Source: Polaromonas sp. AER18D-145
Lineage (GTDB): Bacteria > Pseudomonadota > Gammaproteobacteria > Burkholderiales > Burkholderiaceae_C
Length of the DNA: 64,000 bases
Direction: 5' to 3'
Assembly: GCF_002379095.1 (NCBI RefSeq)
Contig: NZ_NBZV01000013.1
Coordinates: forward strand, 30,345 to 94,344
In this document: piece by piece, positions 26,009 through 35,243 of the stretch
How positions within the stretch are numbered: the first letter of the stretch is position 1
Layout: every line of letters starts with the position of its first letter
Translations under genes and position numbers: made by a program
Notes under the pieces: generated by a model
Told to the model about the DNA's origin: nothing
Seen by the model: only the letters and a program-made list of their open reading frames with translations
Databases searched by the model: none

Positions 26009-28855
26009 TCATGCAAATTTCCTGTCTTCACCCGCGCCGTAGAGATTGCTGGTGCAGCGCCCGCAAATCGTCGGGTGCGCAGCGTCGTGGCCCACGTCGT
26101 CGCGGTAATGCCAGCAGCGTTCGCATTTGACGGCGGAACTGGCTTCGGTCCTGATGGTTTGTGCGCCTCCAGCTATTAAATCAATAGCGGAGGTGATGAA
26201 GGCGAACTTCAGGTCATCACCGAGGCTGGCCAGCAATGCGTGGTCGTCGGCCGTGACTTCCAGCGTCACTTTGGCCTGCAGCGACGAGCCGACCTTGCCG
26301 TCGGCGCGCAGGGCCTCGATGTCCTTGTTGACCGCATCACGCAGTTCGCGGATGCGTGTCCATTTGGCCAGCAGGGCCTCATCGGGCGCGGCCAGGTCGG
26401 CATAGGTTTCCATGAAGATGGACTCCGAACTGCCGAACACCTGCCAGGCTTCTTCTGCCGTGAAGCTCAGGAAAGGCGCCATCCAGCGCAGCATCGCATG
26501 GGTGATCTGGTGCAGCGCGGTCTGCGCGCTGCGCCTGGCCAGCGACTTCGGCGCCGTGGTGTACAGCCTGTCTTTCAGGATGTCGAGGTAGAAGGAACCC
26601 AGGTCCTCGCTGCAGTAGATCTGCAGTTTGGAGACCACCGGGTGGAACTCGTACACCTCGTAGTGCACCAGGATGTCGGCCTGCAGCTGCGCCGCGCGGC
26701 TCAGTGCGTAACGGTCGATTTCCAGCATCTGCTCCAACGGCACGGCGTCTTTGGCCGGATCGAAGTCGCTGACGTTGGCCAGCAGAAAACGCAGCGTGTT
26801 GCGGATGCGTCGGTAGGCGTCCACCACACGCGCGAGGATCTTGTCGTCGATGGCCAGGTCGCCCGAGTAGTCGGTCGAGGCGCACCACAGGCGGATGATT
26901 TCGGCGCCCAGCTTGCCCGACACTTCCTGCGGTGCCACCACGTTGCCTTCGCTCTTGCTCATCTTGCGGCCCTTGCCGTCCACCGTGAAGCCGTGTGTCA
27001 GCAGGCCCTTGTAAGGCGCGTGGTCGTACATCGCGCACGAGGTGAGCAGCGACGAGTGGAACCAGCCGCGGTGCTGGTCGTGGCCTTCGAGGTACAGGTC
27101 GGCCGGCCAGGCGGACTGGTCGGCATGGCTGCGCCTGAGCACGTGGAAATGCGTGGTGCCCGAGTCGAACCAGACGTCGAGGATGTCGGTGCTCTTGATG
27201 TAGTTGGGGGCCCCATGTTCGCCATCTGCGCCGATGATGGACGCGGCGCTGGCCTTGCTCCAGGCCTCGATGCCGCCGGCCTCCACCATGGCGGCGGCCT
27301 GTTCCATGATTTCCATGGTGCGCGGATGCAGCTCGCCGGTGGCGGTGTGGATGAAAAACGGCAGGGGCACGCCCCAGTTGCGCTGGCGGCTGATGCACCA
27401 GTCGGGCCGGCCGGCAATCATGTCACGCAGGCGGGTTTTGCCGTTTTCCGGGTAGAAGCTGGTTTCCTCGATCGCATCCAGCGCGAGTTGGCGCAGGGTG
27501 CGCGGCGCCTTGTCCTTGGTGAACACGCCTTCGCCCTCGTCCATGCGGATGAACCACTGGGCCGCGGCCCGGTAGATCACCGGCGTCTTGTGGCGCCAGC
27601 AATGCGGGTAGCTGTGCACGATGTCATGCGTCGCAAACAGGCGGCCGGCCTCGCGCAGGGCCTCGATCACCAGCGGCGCGGCTTTCCAGATGTTCAGCCC
27701 GCCGAACAGCGGCAGCTCATCGACATAACGGCCGTTGCCCTGCACCGGGTTCAGGATGTCGTCGTAGGCGATGCCGTTGGCCACGCAGGAGTTGAAGTCT
27801 TCCACGCCATAGGCAGGCGAGGAGTGCACGATGCCGGTGCCGTCGTCGGCAGTCGCGTAGTCGGCCAGGAAGACCGGGCTCAGGCGCCGGTAGCCGTGGT
27901 CTCCGTTGCTGTCTTTCACGTCGTACAGCGGATGTTTGAAATTGATCAGCGCCAGGTGTTTGCCGGCGGTGGTGGCCAGCACCGTGCCGGTGAGCTGGTA
28001 ACGCTCCATGCACTTGTCCACCAGCGAAGCGGCCAGCAGCAGGATGCCGCGCTCGGTATCGACCAGCGCGTAGTCCAGGTCGGGGTTCAGGTTCAGCGCC
28101 TGGTTGGCCGGGATGGTCCACGCGGTGGTGGTCCAGATCACGGCAAAAGCGTCTTTCGCCAGGCTTTTCAGGCCGAAAGCGGCGGCCAGCTGGTCGGGCT
28201 GGTCGCACTGGAAACCGACGTCCAGGGTCTGCGATTTTTTGTCCGCGTATTCGATCTCGAACTCGGCCAGCGAGGAGCCGCAGTCAAAACACCAGTACAC
28301 CGGCTTGAGGCCGCGGTAGACAAAACCGCGTTCCATGATGCGTTTGAGCGCGCGGATCTCGTCGGCTTCATTGCCGGGGTTCATGGTCAGGTAGGGGTTG
28401 GCCCATTCACCGAGCACGCCCAGGCGTTTGAAGTCCTCTTTCTGCTGTGCGATCTGCTCGGTGGCAAAGGCGCGGCTCTTGGCCTGCACGTCGTCTCTTG
28501 AAAGATTGCGGCCATGAAGTTTTTCGATGGCGTTTTCGATCGGCAGGCCGTGGCAGTCCCAGCCGGGCACATACACGGCGTCCAGCCCCTTGAGCTGACG
28601 CGCCTTGACGATCATGTCCTTGAGAATCTTGTTGGCGGCGTGGCCGATGTGGATCTGGCCGTTGGCATAGGGCGGGCCGTCGTGCAGCACAAACTTCGGC
28701 TTGCCGGCGCGCACATCGCGCAGCTTTTTGTAGATGCCCTTGTCGTCCCATTCCTTGACCCAGCCGGCTTCGCGTTTGGGCAGGTCGCCGCGCATGGGGA
28801 AAGGCGTGTCGGGCAGGTTCAGGGTGCTGCGGTAATCGGTTTTGTTGTCGGACAT
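26009..28855 (-). CDS. ileS: Isoleucyl-tRNA synthetase
   Basis: 948 residues, normal for a proteobacterial IleRS. The class I signatures are present: HIGH within [10 protein letters not shown] near residue 70, and KMSKS within [10 protein letters not shown]. The editing domain lies between, and the C-terminal zinc finger (CERCW ... CGRCTSNL) is complete. The gene sits between ribF and lspA. A perfect 8-bp hairpin (28873-28895) lies 18 bases upstream of the ATG. A family B match (26140-26189) encodes part of the linker before the zinc finger ([16 protein letters not shown]). Confidence 0.97.
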   Translation of the reverse strand: MSDNKTDYRSTLNLPDTPFPMRGDLPKREAGWVKEWDDKGIYKKLRDVRAGKPKFVLHDGPPYANGQIHIGHAANKILKDMIVKARQLKGLDAVYVPGWDCHGLPIENAIEKLHGRNLSRDDVQAKSRAFATEQIAQQKEDFKRLGVLGEWANPYLTMNPGNEADEIRALKRIMERGFVYRGLKPVYWCFDCGSSLAEFEIEYADKKSQTLDVGFQCDQPDQLAAAFGLKSLAKDAFAVIWTTTAWTIPANQALNLNPDLDYALVDTERGILLLAASLVDKCMERYQLTGTVLATTAGKHLALINFKHPLYDVKDSNGDHGYRRLSPVFLADYATADDGTGIVHSSPAYGVEDFNSCVANGIAYDDILNPVQGNGRYVDELPLFGGLNIWKAAPLVIEALREAGRLFATHDIVHSYPHCWRHKTPVIYRAAAQWFIRMDEGEGVFTKDKAPRTLRQLALDAIEETSFYPENGKTRLRDMIAGRPDWCISRQRNWGVPLPFFIHTATGELHPRTMEIMEQAAAMVEAGGIEAWSKASAASIIGADGEHGAPNYIKSTDILDVWFDSGTTHFHVLRRSHADQSAWPADLYLEGHDQHRGWFHSSLLTSCAMYDHAPYKGLLTHGFTVDGKGRKMSKSEGNVVAPQEVSGKLGAEIIRLWCASTDYSGDLAIDDKILARVVDAYRRIRNTLRFLLANVSDFDPAKDAVPLEQMLEIDRYALSRAAQLQADILVHYEVYEFHPVVSKLQIYCSEDLGSFYLDILKDRLYTTAPKSLARRSAQTALHQITHAMLRWMAPFLSFTAEEAWQVFGSSESIFMETYADLAAPDEALLAKWTRIRELRDAVNKDIEALRADGKVGSSLQAKVTLEVTADDHALLASLGDDLKFAFITSAIDLIAGGAQTIRTEASSAVKCERCWHYRDDVGHDAAHPTICGRCTSNLYGAGEDRKFA
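26140..26189 (+). repeat. Family B repeat, copy B5 (inside ileS)
   Basis: cggtcctgatggtttgtgcg followed by cctccagctattaaatcaat and agc. Antisense to ileS, in the linker ahead of the zinc finger; the reading frame is undisturbed. Confidence 0.65.
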
Positions 28856-28872
28856 GGGATGCTTTTGTTGAA

Positions 28873-28895
28873 GCGGCTTGATGAGGCCAAGCCGC
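28873..28895 (-). promoter_or_regulatory. Hairpin just upstream of ileS start
   Basis: GCGGCTTG and CAAGCCGC flank a 7-base loop. On the minus strand the hairpin ends 18 nt before the ileS ATG, close to where the ribosome binds; there is no T run on that side. A role in ileS translation is inference. Confidence 0.5.
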
Positions 28896-28963
28896 CGGAA
28901 TACGGGTCGGGAAGAAAGCCGTTCGCCCGGAGGGAGGGGCGGGGCCAGAGGCGACGAGATCGT

Positions 28964-29998
28964 CTAAATTCGGTCGCGCGTGGTCTGGCGGCTGGTTTCC
29001 GTGTGCATGGAGGCTGAAAATGACTTCGCGGCCTCGGCAAAAAACGCCCGCGCATCGTCGCAGTCCCTGGTAATCCCCGCCTTGAGGCTGTCCAGACCGT
29101 CGTATTTCAGTTCGTCGTGCAGTTTGTGTAGCAGTTCCACCCGGATGATTTTACCGTATGCCTCCTCCGGTCCCAAGCCGGCGGGCCAGGCCAGGCAATG
29201 GGTCTCCAGCAGCACGCGTCCGCCATTGACGTCGGCGGGGTCCAGCGAGGGCCGGATGCCCAGGTTGGCCACACCGGGCAGGGGCTGGTCCGACAGGCCG
29301 AACACCTGGACCGCAAAAATCCCGCTGGCAGCCGGTTTCCAGTGGGAAAAGCGCAGGTTCAGCGTGCGAAAGCCCAGGTCGCGCCCGAGCTTGCGGCCAT
29401 GCACCACATGGCCGGAAATGCTGTAAGGCCGGCCCAGCAGGCTCGCCACCCGTGTCATTTGCCCCTGGGCCAGGGCTTCACGCACGGCCGAACTCGACAC
29501 GCGCGTATTGCTCACTTCATAACTGTTCATGCGGGCCACGTCAAAACCCAGCTGCTCACCGGCGGCGTCGAGCATGGCGTAGTCGCCGGCGCGTTTGGCG
29601 CCAAAGCGGAAGTCGTCGCCCACCAGCACGTAACGCACGCCCAAGCCTTTGACCAGCACGTCTTCGATGAAGGACTGGGCCGGCTGGGCCGCCAGCCGCG
29701 CGTTGAAGGGCAACACCACACACTGGTCGATGCCGCAACGTGCGAGTTCGGTCAGTTTGTCGCGCAGCGTGGCAATACGCGCCGGCGCCAGCTCGGGCTT
29801 GCGCGCCACGGCGGCGAAGTAGTCGCGCGGATGGGGCTCAAAACTCATCACGCAGCTGGGCACGCCGCGGTGCTGCGCCTCATTTTTCAGCAGCGCCAGC
29901 ATGGCCTGGTGGCCGCGATGCACGCCATCGAAGTTGCCAATGGTCAGCGCGCATTGGGGCGCCAGTGCCGGATGTTGGTAGCCGCGGAAAATTTTCAT
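28964..29998 (-). CDS. ribF: Bifunctional riboflavin kinase / FAD synthetase
   Basis: 344 residues. The N-terminal FAD synthetase (nucleotidyltransferase) domain shows GNFDGVHRGHQAML near residue 22; the C-terminal riboflavin kinase domain shows GHVVHGRKLGRDLGFRTLNL and GVANLGIRPS. It makes FMN and FAD in the cytoplasm. The ribF-ileS-lspA order is conserved in many proteobacteria. The last ~25 residues (SASMHTETSRQTTRDRI) extend beyond the usual end and are low in hydrophobics. The region upstream of the ATG holds family B copy B6. Confidence 0.96.
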   Translation of the reverse strand: MKIFRGYQHPALAPQCALTIGNFDGVHRGHQAMLALLKNEAQHRGVPSCVMSFEPHPRDYFAAVARKPELAPARIATLRDKLTELARCGIDQCVVLPFNARLAAQPAQSFIEDVLVKGLGVRYVLVGDDFRFGAKRAGDYAMLDAAGEQLGFDVARMNSYEVSNTRVSSSAVREALAQGQMTRVASLLGRPYSISGHVVHGRKLGRDLGFRTLNLRFSHWKPAASGIFAVQVFGLSDQPLPGVANLGIRPSLDPADVNGGRVLLETHCLAWPAGLGPEEAYGKIIRVELLHKLHDELKYDGLDSLKAGITRDCDDARAFFAEAAKSFSASMHTETSRQTTRDRI

Positions 29999-30011
29999 GG
30001 CGCAATTATCG

Positions 30012-30057
30012 TTTTAATAGCAGCTCGGGCCGATCTGATGCGGGCTGAAAGGCCAAA
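30012..30057 (-). repeat. Family B repeat, copy B6 (ribF/HNH intergenic)
   Basis: On the minus strand: ggcctttcagcccgcatcag, then a cggcccgagctgctattaaaac block. It lies 14 bp upstream of the ribF ATG. Confidence 0.65.
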
Positions 30058-30158
30058 CAGGGCTTGTGACCGGGCTTTGTCATGAATTGCCTGTATATTG
30101 AGGGCTCAGACAGTTTGAGTCCGGTTTCCAAGCGTTTTTTTAAATGTTGGAGGTTCGT

Positions 30159-30716
30159 TTGAAGGTCTTGAAGCTCTCAGCCCAGGGGTTGCCGCAATCG
30201 TGGATCAGCCTCGAACAAGCCGTGTTGCACTACGCATCCGATGAAGTGCGCTGGGAGATGGGTGCGCAGGTGGCCACGTTTCACGGGGGCCATAACGCGA
30301 TCACCGGTAACCAGTCCATCATCACCGTCAACAGCATCATTGGTACCAAGGGTGTGCCCAACATCAACCCCTTCAACCTCAAGCCGGGGCTGACCAACGG
30401 CAAGCTGTTTGCGCGCGACCGCAATGTCTGTGCTTATTGCGGTGACCATTTTTTTGAAGAAGACCTGACCCGGGAGCACATCATTCCGTTTGCCCAGAAT
30501 GGTGTGGACACCTGGATGAACGTGGTCACGGCCTGCCGCGCCTGCAACCACCGCAAGAGCAGCCGCACCCCCGAGCAGGCCAACATGCCGCTGCTGTACA
30601 CGCCTTATGTTCCCAGCCTGTGGGAAGACTTCATTTTGCGCAACCGCCGCATTCTGGCCGACCAGATGGAGTTCCTGATGGCGCATGTGCCCAAGACCTC
30701 ACGCCTGCTGGCGTGA
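30159..30716 (+). CDS. HNH endonuclease-domain protein
   Basis: 185 residues from TTG at 30159, which is 5 bases after a GGAGG (30149-30153); an ATG at 30144 has no ribosome site and would place that GGAGG inside the gene. The HNH core is complete: CAYCG near residue 95, the LTREHIIPFAQNG block with the central His, and CRACNHRKSSRTP. This family is widely conserved in Betaproteobacteria as a single gene and is not tied to a phage or restriction locus here. Its target is unknown. Divergent from ribF. Confidence 0.88.
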   Translation: MKVLKLSAQGLPQSWISLEQAVLHYASDEVRWEMGAQVATFHGGHNAITGNQSIITVNSIIGTKGVPNINPFNLKPGLTNGKLFARDRNVCAYCGDHFFEEDLTREHIIPFAQNGVDTWMNVVTACRACNHRKSSRTPEQANMPLLYTPYVPSLWEDFILRNRRILADQMEFLMAHVPKTSRLLA

Positions 30717-31160
30717 GCCGGCGCTAGTCGGGCGAGACTTGCGCCACTGGGAAACCGCCGTCTGTTGGCAGCACACAACCACAGCCGTTGTTCGGGACTT
30801 TGACCCGACTCGGTGTTCCCGCGCTACAAATCTTTCGTGACAGCGCCGGCAAGCCGGGTCGGGATCGCTCTGCGGCGGCGACGGTGGCTTCGCCCTTATG
30901 AAGTCGACCGTTGAAGCAGGGCTGTGTGCGCTGCTGCACAAACGTCGGCAATATGTCAGAGCCGATTGATTTCGACGGTACGGATTCCGAAGCTGTTTTG
31001 TCCTGTGCCTTACACGGCTATAGCGGATATATCGTCTGACGGTGCTTGAGGAGTTCGGACTACATTGCCCGGATTCGCGCGGCCGCATGCTGGCCTTTCG
31101 GTCTCAAGCGCCCTTTGCCGGCGTAGTCCGATAGTTTCTTCGTTTCAACAAGGAAAATTC
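30717..31160. other. 444-bp interval without a convincing gene
   Basis: Frames such as 30724-30951 and 30699-31088 on the minus strand stay open but lack a ribosome site; the 75-residue translation has a flavour I associate with repeat-derived false genes. The inverted pair cggactac/gtagtccg flanks about 60 bp upstream of 31161. AAGGAAA at 31150 is the ribosome site of the next gene. Confidence 0.5.
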
Positions 31161-31370
31161 ATGAAAAGTTTACTTGCCATGGCTGTTGGTATGGTGCCTC
31201 TGTTGGCCCCCGGCGTCTCTTTCGCGCAGAGCGGAAATATGATGGGTGGCACGTGGGGCGGCGACTGGATGGGCGGATACGGCGGATACGGCGGGATATG
31301 GATGCCGATCTTGCTTGTTGTCGTGGTTGTCGCTCTGGTGGTGTGGGTCGTCAAGCAAAAGAACAAGTGA
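31161..31370 (+). CDS. Small Gly/Trp-rich single-span membrane protein
   Basis: 69 residues from ATG at 31161 with AAGGAAA in front. A signal sequence (1-22, ending VSFAQ) is followed by an extracytoplasmic Gly/Met/Trp/Tyr-rich loop (NMMGGTWGGDWMGGYGGYGG), one strongly hydrophobic helix (about 49-64, ILLVVVVVALVVWVV) and a KQKNK tail. Such tiny proteins often accompany metal or electron-transport systems in Betaproteobacteria, but none is encoded here. The three methionines and aromatic residues could bind metal; that is inference. It lies upstream of a DUF302 gene. Confidence 0.72.
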   Translation: MKSLLAMAVGMVPLLAPGVSFAQSGNMMGGTWGGDWMGGYGGYGGIWMPILLVVVVVALVVWVVKQKNK

Positions 31371-31542
31371 TCGGAGTCAGGAAGTCTGCGGAGCACCGCG
31401 AGGCGTCTTGAATGGCGGGCACGGTTGCAGGTGAAAGGTCTGGGAGCCAAGTCCCAAGCCGGACAGCTGGCTCGGCTGACGCGCCGAAACGTCTCCGCTG
31501 AGCCAAGGCATTGTTTGTCCGTCACAAAAATCGAGGTGACTC

Positions 31543-31926
31543 ATGTATTACATCGTTGAAACTGAAAAATCATTCACCCAAGCGTCAACAGACCTGGACT
31601 CAGCCGTTAAACGCCTGGGCTTCGGGGTATTGCATGTTCACGACTTGGGGGCCACACTTCGCGCCAAGGACATTGCATTTGATGAGGAGTGCAAGGTTTT
31701 TGAAGTCTGCAATCCGGCTCAAGCTGCCAAAGTTTTGGCCACCGATATGCGCCTGAACATGGCCTTACCGTGTCGCATCTCGGTGTTCACGGAGAAAGGC
31801 ACGACGAAGATCGGTTTGATCAAGCCAGTGCAAATGCTTTCGGCGTTATCCCAGGATGCAGCCTTGGTTGAAGTCGCCAAAGAGGTTGAGGAAAAGACTA
31901 TCCAGATGGTTGACGAGGCGAAGTGA
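31543..31926 (+). CDS. DUF302 domain protein
   Basis: 127 residues. The DUF302 fold pattern is visible: a repeated beta-alpha unit with VETEKSFTQASTDLDSAVKRLGFGVL, the HDLGATLRAK segment, CKVFEVCNPAQAAKVLATD, and LPCRISVFTE. Members are small cytoplasmic or periplasmic proteins of unknown function, often found near heavy-metal, sulfur or anaerobic electron-transport genes. No signal peptide. AGGTGA precedes the ATG. The two cysteines of VCNPA and LPCRI are conserved in many members. Confidence 0.9.
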   Translation: MYYIVETEKSFTQASTDLDSAVKRLGFGVLHVHDLGATLRAKDIAFDEECKVFEVCNPAQAAKVLATDMRLNMALPCRISVFTEKGTTKIGLIKPVQMLSALSQDAALVEVAKEVEEKTIQMVDEAK

Positions 31927-32314
31927 CTACTCGCCACCTAAGAACTCCATGAACATGGACGTTAGTACTGCCGCCGGTTGCCATCTTCTTTCTGGCATGG
32001 CGTTTTGGCCCGCTCCAGCCATTCAGGTCATGACCGACGCGCGCCTTGGGCCTTGAGCGTGCTTGCCTGCACTTCAATTGATCCAGGCCAATGCGGGTTT
32101 CGGGCTGGCCCCTACATTCAAGCCGATTGATACGAAGACCCTGGCCCATGCTTTTTTGCTCTCATCCCTGCGCTAGAGGTAACACTCTCATGGTGATGCC
32201 AGTGGCGCGGGTGTTTGCGCTGGCGGCAGGGTCCGCCAATGGACCGTTACCGCAGGACGCCTTCCCTCCCCTCCCACATTTTTCACAGTTAGCCCCATCC
32301 AACAGGAGTTTGTC
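31927..32314. other. 388-bp interval without a gene
   Basis: No frame has a credible start. ttgatccaggccaa (near 32080) resembles an FNR-type site (TTGAT-N4-ATCAA) with two mismatches, too weak to call. AGGAG at about 32302 is the ribosome site of the methionine-rich lipoprotein gene. Minus-strand open frames here are antisense to that gene. Confidence 0.5.
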
Positions 32315-32737
32315 ATGACGAATTCTCGATTCATTCCACTCGCTGGCGCACTTTTTGCCGCCAGCACATTGATCGCGTGCAACACCGCCCCGTCCATGCC
32401 CATAGGTACCGCGGCGGCCAGCAGCATGGCCACGCCCGACCAGATGGCCAAAATGAATGCGCAGATGAAGACCATGCGCGACATGCACGGAAAAATGATG
32501 AACGCCAAGACCCCGGAAGAGCGCAACAAGCTGATGGCCGAACACATGAAAACCATGCAGGACTGCATGAAGATGATGGGCGGCATGAGCGGCGCGGGTA
32601 TGGGCGACATGAAAGGCATGCCGGGCATGACTGGCGACATGGGCGCGCGCCAGCAGATGATGGAAAAGCGCATGGAGATGATGCAGTCCATGATGGAAAT
32701 GATGATGGACCGGATGCCGGCTGCGCCTGCCAGGTGA
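32315..32737 (+). CDS. Methionine-rich periplasmic lipoprotein (metal-binding candidate)
   Basis: 140 residues. The signal peptide ends in a lipobox (LIAC, Cys22), so the protein is likely anchored by lipid on the outer face of a membrane. From residue 38 on, about a quarter of residues are methionine, in MxxM and MMxxMM patterns (MKTMRDMHGKMM, MKMMGGMSGAGMG, MEMMQSMMEMMMDRM), with helical heptad-like spacing and two histidines. Met-rich clusters are known to bind Cu(I) or Ag(I) in proteins such as CusF-, PcoE- or CopB-like ones; this protein matches none by eye. A copper role is inference. It has its own AGGAG site. Confidence 0.82.
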   Translation: MTNSRFIPLAGALFAASTLIACNTAPSMPIGTAAASSMATPDQMAKMNAQMKTMRDMHGKMMNAKTPEERNKLMAEHMKTMQDCMKMMGGMSGAGMGDMKGMPGMTGDMGARQQMMEKRMEMMQSMMEMMMDRMPAAPAR

Positions 32738-32809
32738 GGCGCCGTCAGGCCTCGCTGGCGATGTCCCGGGCCGTCTTGCACTGGTCCCGGCGCTCCGGCA
32801 GTCTCCGAC

Positions 32810-33624
32810 ATGTGTGAACTCCTCGCCATGTCGATGCGCCACGCGGCGCATTTGACCTTTTCGCTGGAGGCATTGGCCAGTCGCAGCGGCCCGACAAGCG
32901 GCACGCGCGATGGTTGGGGCGCCGCATTTTTACCAGGGCAACGATGTGGCGCAGTTTCGGGAGTCGATCGCGGCCAGTGACAGCTCACTCACTGGTGCGT
33001 TTGCTGGAACAGCAGGGGCCAAGTACCACACTTGCGATCTCGCACATCCGACGTGCCACCCTCGGAGCGGTTGCCTTTTCAAACACCCAGCCCTTTGTGC
33101 GCGAACTGGCCGGGCGAATACATGTGTTCGCCCATAACGGACATCTGCCGGGTATCGCGCGATCGCAAGGCCTGGCGTTCGACCGCTACCATCCGGTTGG
33201 GGATACAGACTCCGAACACGCTTTTTGCGCCTTGCTGGAACGCATGCATGGTTTGTGGGGCCGCACGACTACGCCGCCATCAATCCAGGGGCGACTGGGA
33301 GTGGTCGCTGAATTCGTCGCTGATTTTCGCCAATTGGGGCCGGCCAACTTTCTCTATGCGGATGGTGAGGTCCTGTTTGCCCATGGCCATAGACGCATAC
33401 AACGCGCGAGCGGCCGCATTGCGCCGCCTGGTTTGTTCCGCTTGTCGCAACAATGCAGTATGGCAGACCAGTCCCTCCATACCCAGGGCGTGTCGGTTGT
33501 GCCTGGCTTTCAGGCCGTGACACTGATCGCCAGCGTGCCGCTCAGCGCAGCACACTGGCAGCCGTTCGTCGAGGGCGAAATCGTGGCCGTGTCGGCCGGG
33601 ATGGTGACCACACAAGGCATCTGA
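32810..33624 (+). pseudogene. Class II glutamine amidotransferase (YafJ-like), two frameshifts
   Basis: Conserved parts occur in three successive frames. Frame 1 from ATG 32810 gives MCELLAMS (Cys2 is the nucleophile) and GWGAAF. One extra T in a T5 run near 32928-32932 throws it out of frame; frame 2 continues YQGNDVAQFRESIAASDSS. A tandem CTCA CTCA duplication near 32988-32996 shifts it again; frame 3 gives SLVRLLEQQ, ISHIRRATLG, NTQPFVREL, FAHNG and continues to the stop. Removing 1 and 4 bases restores one frame of 269 residues, the normal length. Either a genuine pseudogene or two sequencing errors. Confidence 0.88.
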
Positions 33625-33698
33625 GCCGATGCCGGGCGCATCCTTGACCGGCATGCGCGCCTCCAGGGTGCCCGCAAGAGCGCAACATCCCACCAGCA

Positions 33699-35078
33699 TC
33701 AATAGGTCAGCTCCAGCACCACGAGGTGGTTGTCTGCGGCCGGCCAAGTCCGGCCGGTGATTTTTTCGCCGTTGAATTCGGCTGAAATCGGGCGAATGCC
33801 GTCCTGGCTCAGGTTGATCTTGGTACTCGACACGCCTGCACCGGCAGGCGGCACGCCCGGCAGGGCCTTGCCGTCGAACGACATCTTGTCCCGCATCGCG
33901 TCGAAGTAGCCGCGTGGCCGCGTCAGCGTGATGCTGGACTTGGCGCTTTTGTCGGCGTCGGCCGGGCGGTCGGCGCGCAGGTGGATGAGGTTGCTGGAGC
34001 GCGGGAAGGGGCTGCGGTAGATGTGGGTGGTCGCATAACCCGGCGCGGTGATCACAAACTCGTAGGGTGTGCCGGCTTGTGCGCTGAAGGGCCCCCAGAG
34101 GCCGTCGGCACCCACCGTCTTGCTGTGCACGGCGTTGCCCAAGCGTGCACCGGTGGCGGCGTCAGTGGCGTACACCGCGAGTTGTGCGCCGGGCAGTGGC
34201 AGGTTGTTCGAATAGTTGCCCGAGGCCGGGTCGGTGGGCCGCAGGCCCAGGCCGGTGATCTTGCCGTTCAGCACCAGCGGTGTGTTGGGCTGGATGGCCG
34301 TCGACTGCGGCGCCCGGCCGGTGATGAAGCGGTAGGTCGCCTCGAACGCCGCTGGCGAAAACGAGGTCTCGCGGTGGTCGACGCGCGGCAGCACGAGATT
34401 GGTCGCACCCTTGAGGGCCGGGCCCTCGAAGGTCACGTTGGTCGGTGTGCCTTTGGATCCTATCCACACGCCGTCGGGCTGGGCGAACTTGTCGTTGTTG
34501 TCAGAGCGCAGGGTCAGCCACTTGACCGGCCCGGTGACTTCGTCGCCGGCGCCGTTTTTCGGGGCGTTGAGTGCGGTCAGGAAAGGCCCGGTGCCGGAAA
34601 ACTCGTTCGCTTCGCGGAAACCCTTGATGGCCCAGACGCCGCGGTTGGGCGCGCCGCCCAGGATGGCGTGGCTCACGCGGCTGCTGCCGCCGCCGTTCTG
34701 GATGTAGTTGCGAATCGCATAACCACCGCGCGAGTTGCCGACCAGCACCACTTGGCGTGCGCCCGTGGCCTGCAGCACTTTGTCGACTTCCGATTTCAGG
34801 TAAGCCATGTGTTCCGCGGTCGAGGTGCGTCCTGGCTGGGCCTTGCCGTCGTCGTCGCGCGCCAGCGGGTAGGGCAGGTCGATGGCATGCAGGCGTTCGC
34901 GTGGCCAGCCGTTGGACTCGAAGCGCCAGACCGTGCTTTGCCAGATGGAAGCGCTGTCACCGTTGCCGTGCACAAACACGATGGGCGGGTGTTCCCCGGA
35001 TGTGGGCGTCGTGGCACAACCCGCCAGCACCAGGCCGGTGGCAGCAAGCACGAGAAGAAGGCGGCGGTGCAACATCAT
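33699..35078 (-). CDS. Lipoprotein alpha/beta hydrolase (esterase/lipase-like)
   Basis: 459 residues from ATG at 35078 (GGGAG 8 bases upstream); a TTG at 35093 would add five residues. Lipobox LAGC with Cys near residue 20. The hydrolase core shows FVHGNGDSASIW (oxyanion region) and GNSRGG with the nucleophile Ser. After the ~270-residue core comes a ~190-residue beta-rich C-terminal part (LVLNGKITGLGLRP, GAQLAVYATDAATGARLG, SSNLIHLRA) of the carboxypeptidase-regulatory or adhesin type. Likely located on the outer membrane. Substrate unknown; related proteins hydrolyse esters or polyhydroxyalkanoate oligomers. Confidence 0.85.
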   Translation of the reverse strand: MMLHRRLLLVLAATGLVLAGCATTPTSGEHPPIVFVHGNGDSASIWQSTVWRFESNGWPRERLHAIDLPYPLARDDDGKAQPGRTSTAEHMAYLKSEVDKVLQATGARQVVLVGNSRGGYAIRNYIQNGGGSSRVSHAILGGAPNRGVWAIKGFREANEFSGTGPFLTALNAPKNGAGDEVTGPVKWLTLRSDNNDKFAQPDGVWIGSKGTPTNVTFEGPALKGATNLVLPRVDHRETSFSPAAFEATYRFITGRAPQSTAIQPNTPLVLNGKITGLGLRPTDPASGNYSNNLPLPGAQLAVYATDAATGARLGNAVHSKTVGADGLWGPFSAQAGTPYEFVITAPGYATTHIYRSPFPRSSNLIHLRADRPADADKSAKSSITLTRPRGYFDAMRDKMSFDGKALPGVPPAGAGVSSTKINLSQDGIRPISAEFNGEKITGRTWPAADNHLVVLELTY

Positions 35079-35141
35079 GTATTTGTCTCCCAACGGTTTT
35101 AAAGGGGCTAGTGACTAAGCGGCAGAGCTCAGTTTCTCAAT

Positions 35142-35240
35142 ACAAGCAGGGGCCGCGGATCTGGCTTTGCCAGTCCGCAGGCGCAGCGGCCCCCTCGGGG
35201 GGCAGGGAGCTACACGCAGTGAGCGACCGTGGGGGCCACA
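35142..35240 (+). repeat. Family A hairpin repeat, copy A3
   Basis: Starts acaagcaggggccgcggatc and ends cgtgggggccaca, 3 bp from the stop codon of the acyl-CoA dehydrogenase at 35244. Nearly identical to A1 apart from A1's internal expansion. Confidence 0.8.
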
Positions 35241-35243
35241 TCT

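Noticed and set aside
26240..28501. 753-residue plus-strand frame opposite ileS
   Set aside because: Antisense frame kept open by high GC at third positions; ileS on the minus strand has full motifs.
30724..30951. 75-residue minus-strand frame
   Set aside because: No ribosome site and no family; sequence looks repeat-derived.
32075..32100. FNR-like site before the methionine-rich gene
   Set aside because: ttgatccaggccaa differs at two key positions and is far from the start; too weak.
32162..32851. Minus-strand open frame with a strikingly histidine-rich translation
   Set aside because: It is antisense to the methionine-rich lipoprotein gene: ATG codons read in reverse give CAT, which codes for His. 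No ribosome site and no family match.
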